Assembly (NCBI GenBank): GCA_945870545.1
Contig: CAMBTF010000140.1
Span: 1-5,413 of the forward strand
Origin: Akkermansia muciniphila
GTDB taxonomy: Bacteria > Verrucomicrobiota > Verrucomicrobiia > Verrucomicrobiales > Akkermansiaceae
Reading direction: 5' to 3'
Length of the DNA stretch: 5,413 nucleotides
In this document: positions 5,368 to 5,413 of the stretch, piece by piece
Layout: every line of letters starts with the position of its first letter
Position numbering within the stretch: the first letter of the stretch is position 1
The notes under the pieces: model-generated
What the model saw: only the letters and a program-made list of their open reading frames with translations
What the model was told of the DNA's origin: nothing
Database searches by the model: none
Made by a program: the position numbers and the translations under genes

Positions 5368-5390
5368 GTAGCTGCGGCGTCCCGCCGCAG
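5368..5390 (+). repeat. REP-like palindrome with GTAG head
   Basis: GTAG (5368-5371) directly abuts CTGCGGCG-TCC-CGCCGCAG (5372-5390), a perfect 8-bp stem with a 3-nt loop. GTAG next to a palindrome is the layout of REP sequences mobilised by RAYT (TnpA-REP) transposases. It could also serve as a terminator, though no T run follows. Confidence 0.6.
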
Positions 5391-5399
5391 GCCGTGCAA

Positions 5400-5413
5400 G
5401 GAGCGTCCCGCTC
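5400..5413 (+). repeat. Further palindrome at the right edge (partial)
   Basis: GAGCG (5401-5405) and CGCTC (5409-5413) pair around TCC; G5400 would pair with the base just outside the window if it is C. The core GCGTCCCGC is shared with the previous palindrome, while outer stem bases differ on both sides. Confidence 0.45.

Noticed and set aside
1..5413. tRNA, rRNA or known riboswitch
   Set aside because: No cloverleaf with a TTCRANY arm, rRNA segment or recognisable riboswitch core was seen in the gaps at 1275-1458, 3538-3917, 4671-4844 or 5319-5413.

Overview
This is a compact, GC-rich (by eye about 60 percent) bacterial chromosomal segment with five protein genes. The style suggests Verrucomicrobiota: housekeeping genes in small units, several starts without a Shine-Dalgarno sequence, A+T-rich heptamer repeats and GC-rich hairpin repeats in the gaps. 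This placement is an inference from style; no ribosomal RNA or other marker is present.

Layout. Positions 1-1274 (minus strand) hold most of xseA, the large subunit of exodeoxyribonuclease VII; its C-terminus lies beyond the left edge. A divergent gap (1275-1458) carries 7-bp-period repeats and a promoter-like TTGACA box. It leads into a plus-strand pair: an uncharacterised membrane-anchored coiled-coil protein (1459-2118) and rimO (2131-3537), the radical-SAM enzyme that methylthiolates ribosomal protein S12. A hairpin terminator follows rimO. The 380-bp gap to the next gene holds a solitary degenerate sequence resembling a type I-C CRISPR repeat and an inverted pair of 50-nt two-hairpin elements. 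Next come an inositol-monophosphatase family gene (3918-4670, suhB-like), a 174-bp gap with opposing arrays of 7-bp repeats, and ispF (4845-5318) of the MEP isoprenoid pathway. The right edge (5333-5413) holds a run of REP-like GTRG-headed palindromes.

The genes are housekeeping functions (DNA repair, ribosome modification, phosphatase, isoprenoid precursor synthesis), and apart from the first plus-strand pair they share no obvious pathway. The novelty is between the genes. The strongest signal is the inverted 50-nt pair at 3716-3765 and 3823-3872. One hairpin is nearly identical in both copies. The other keeps its 8-nt centre and its 24-nt length, but both sides of its stem have changed together, so pairing is kept. 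The second signal is the 7-bp periodicity at 1375-1410 and 4698-4842; at the latter it runs up to the ispF start and includes two TAGAAT boxes. No defence system, mobile-element gene or full CRISPR array is present.
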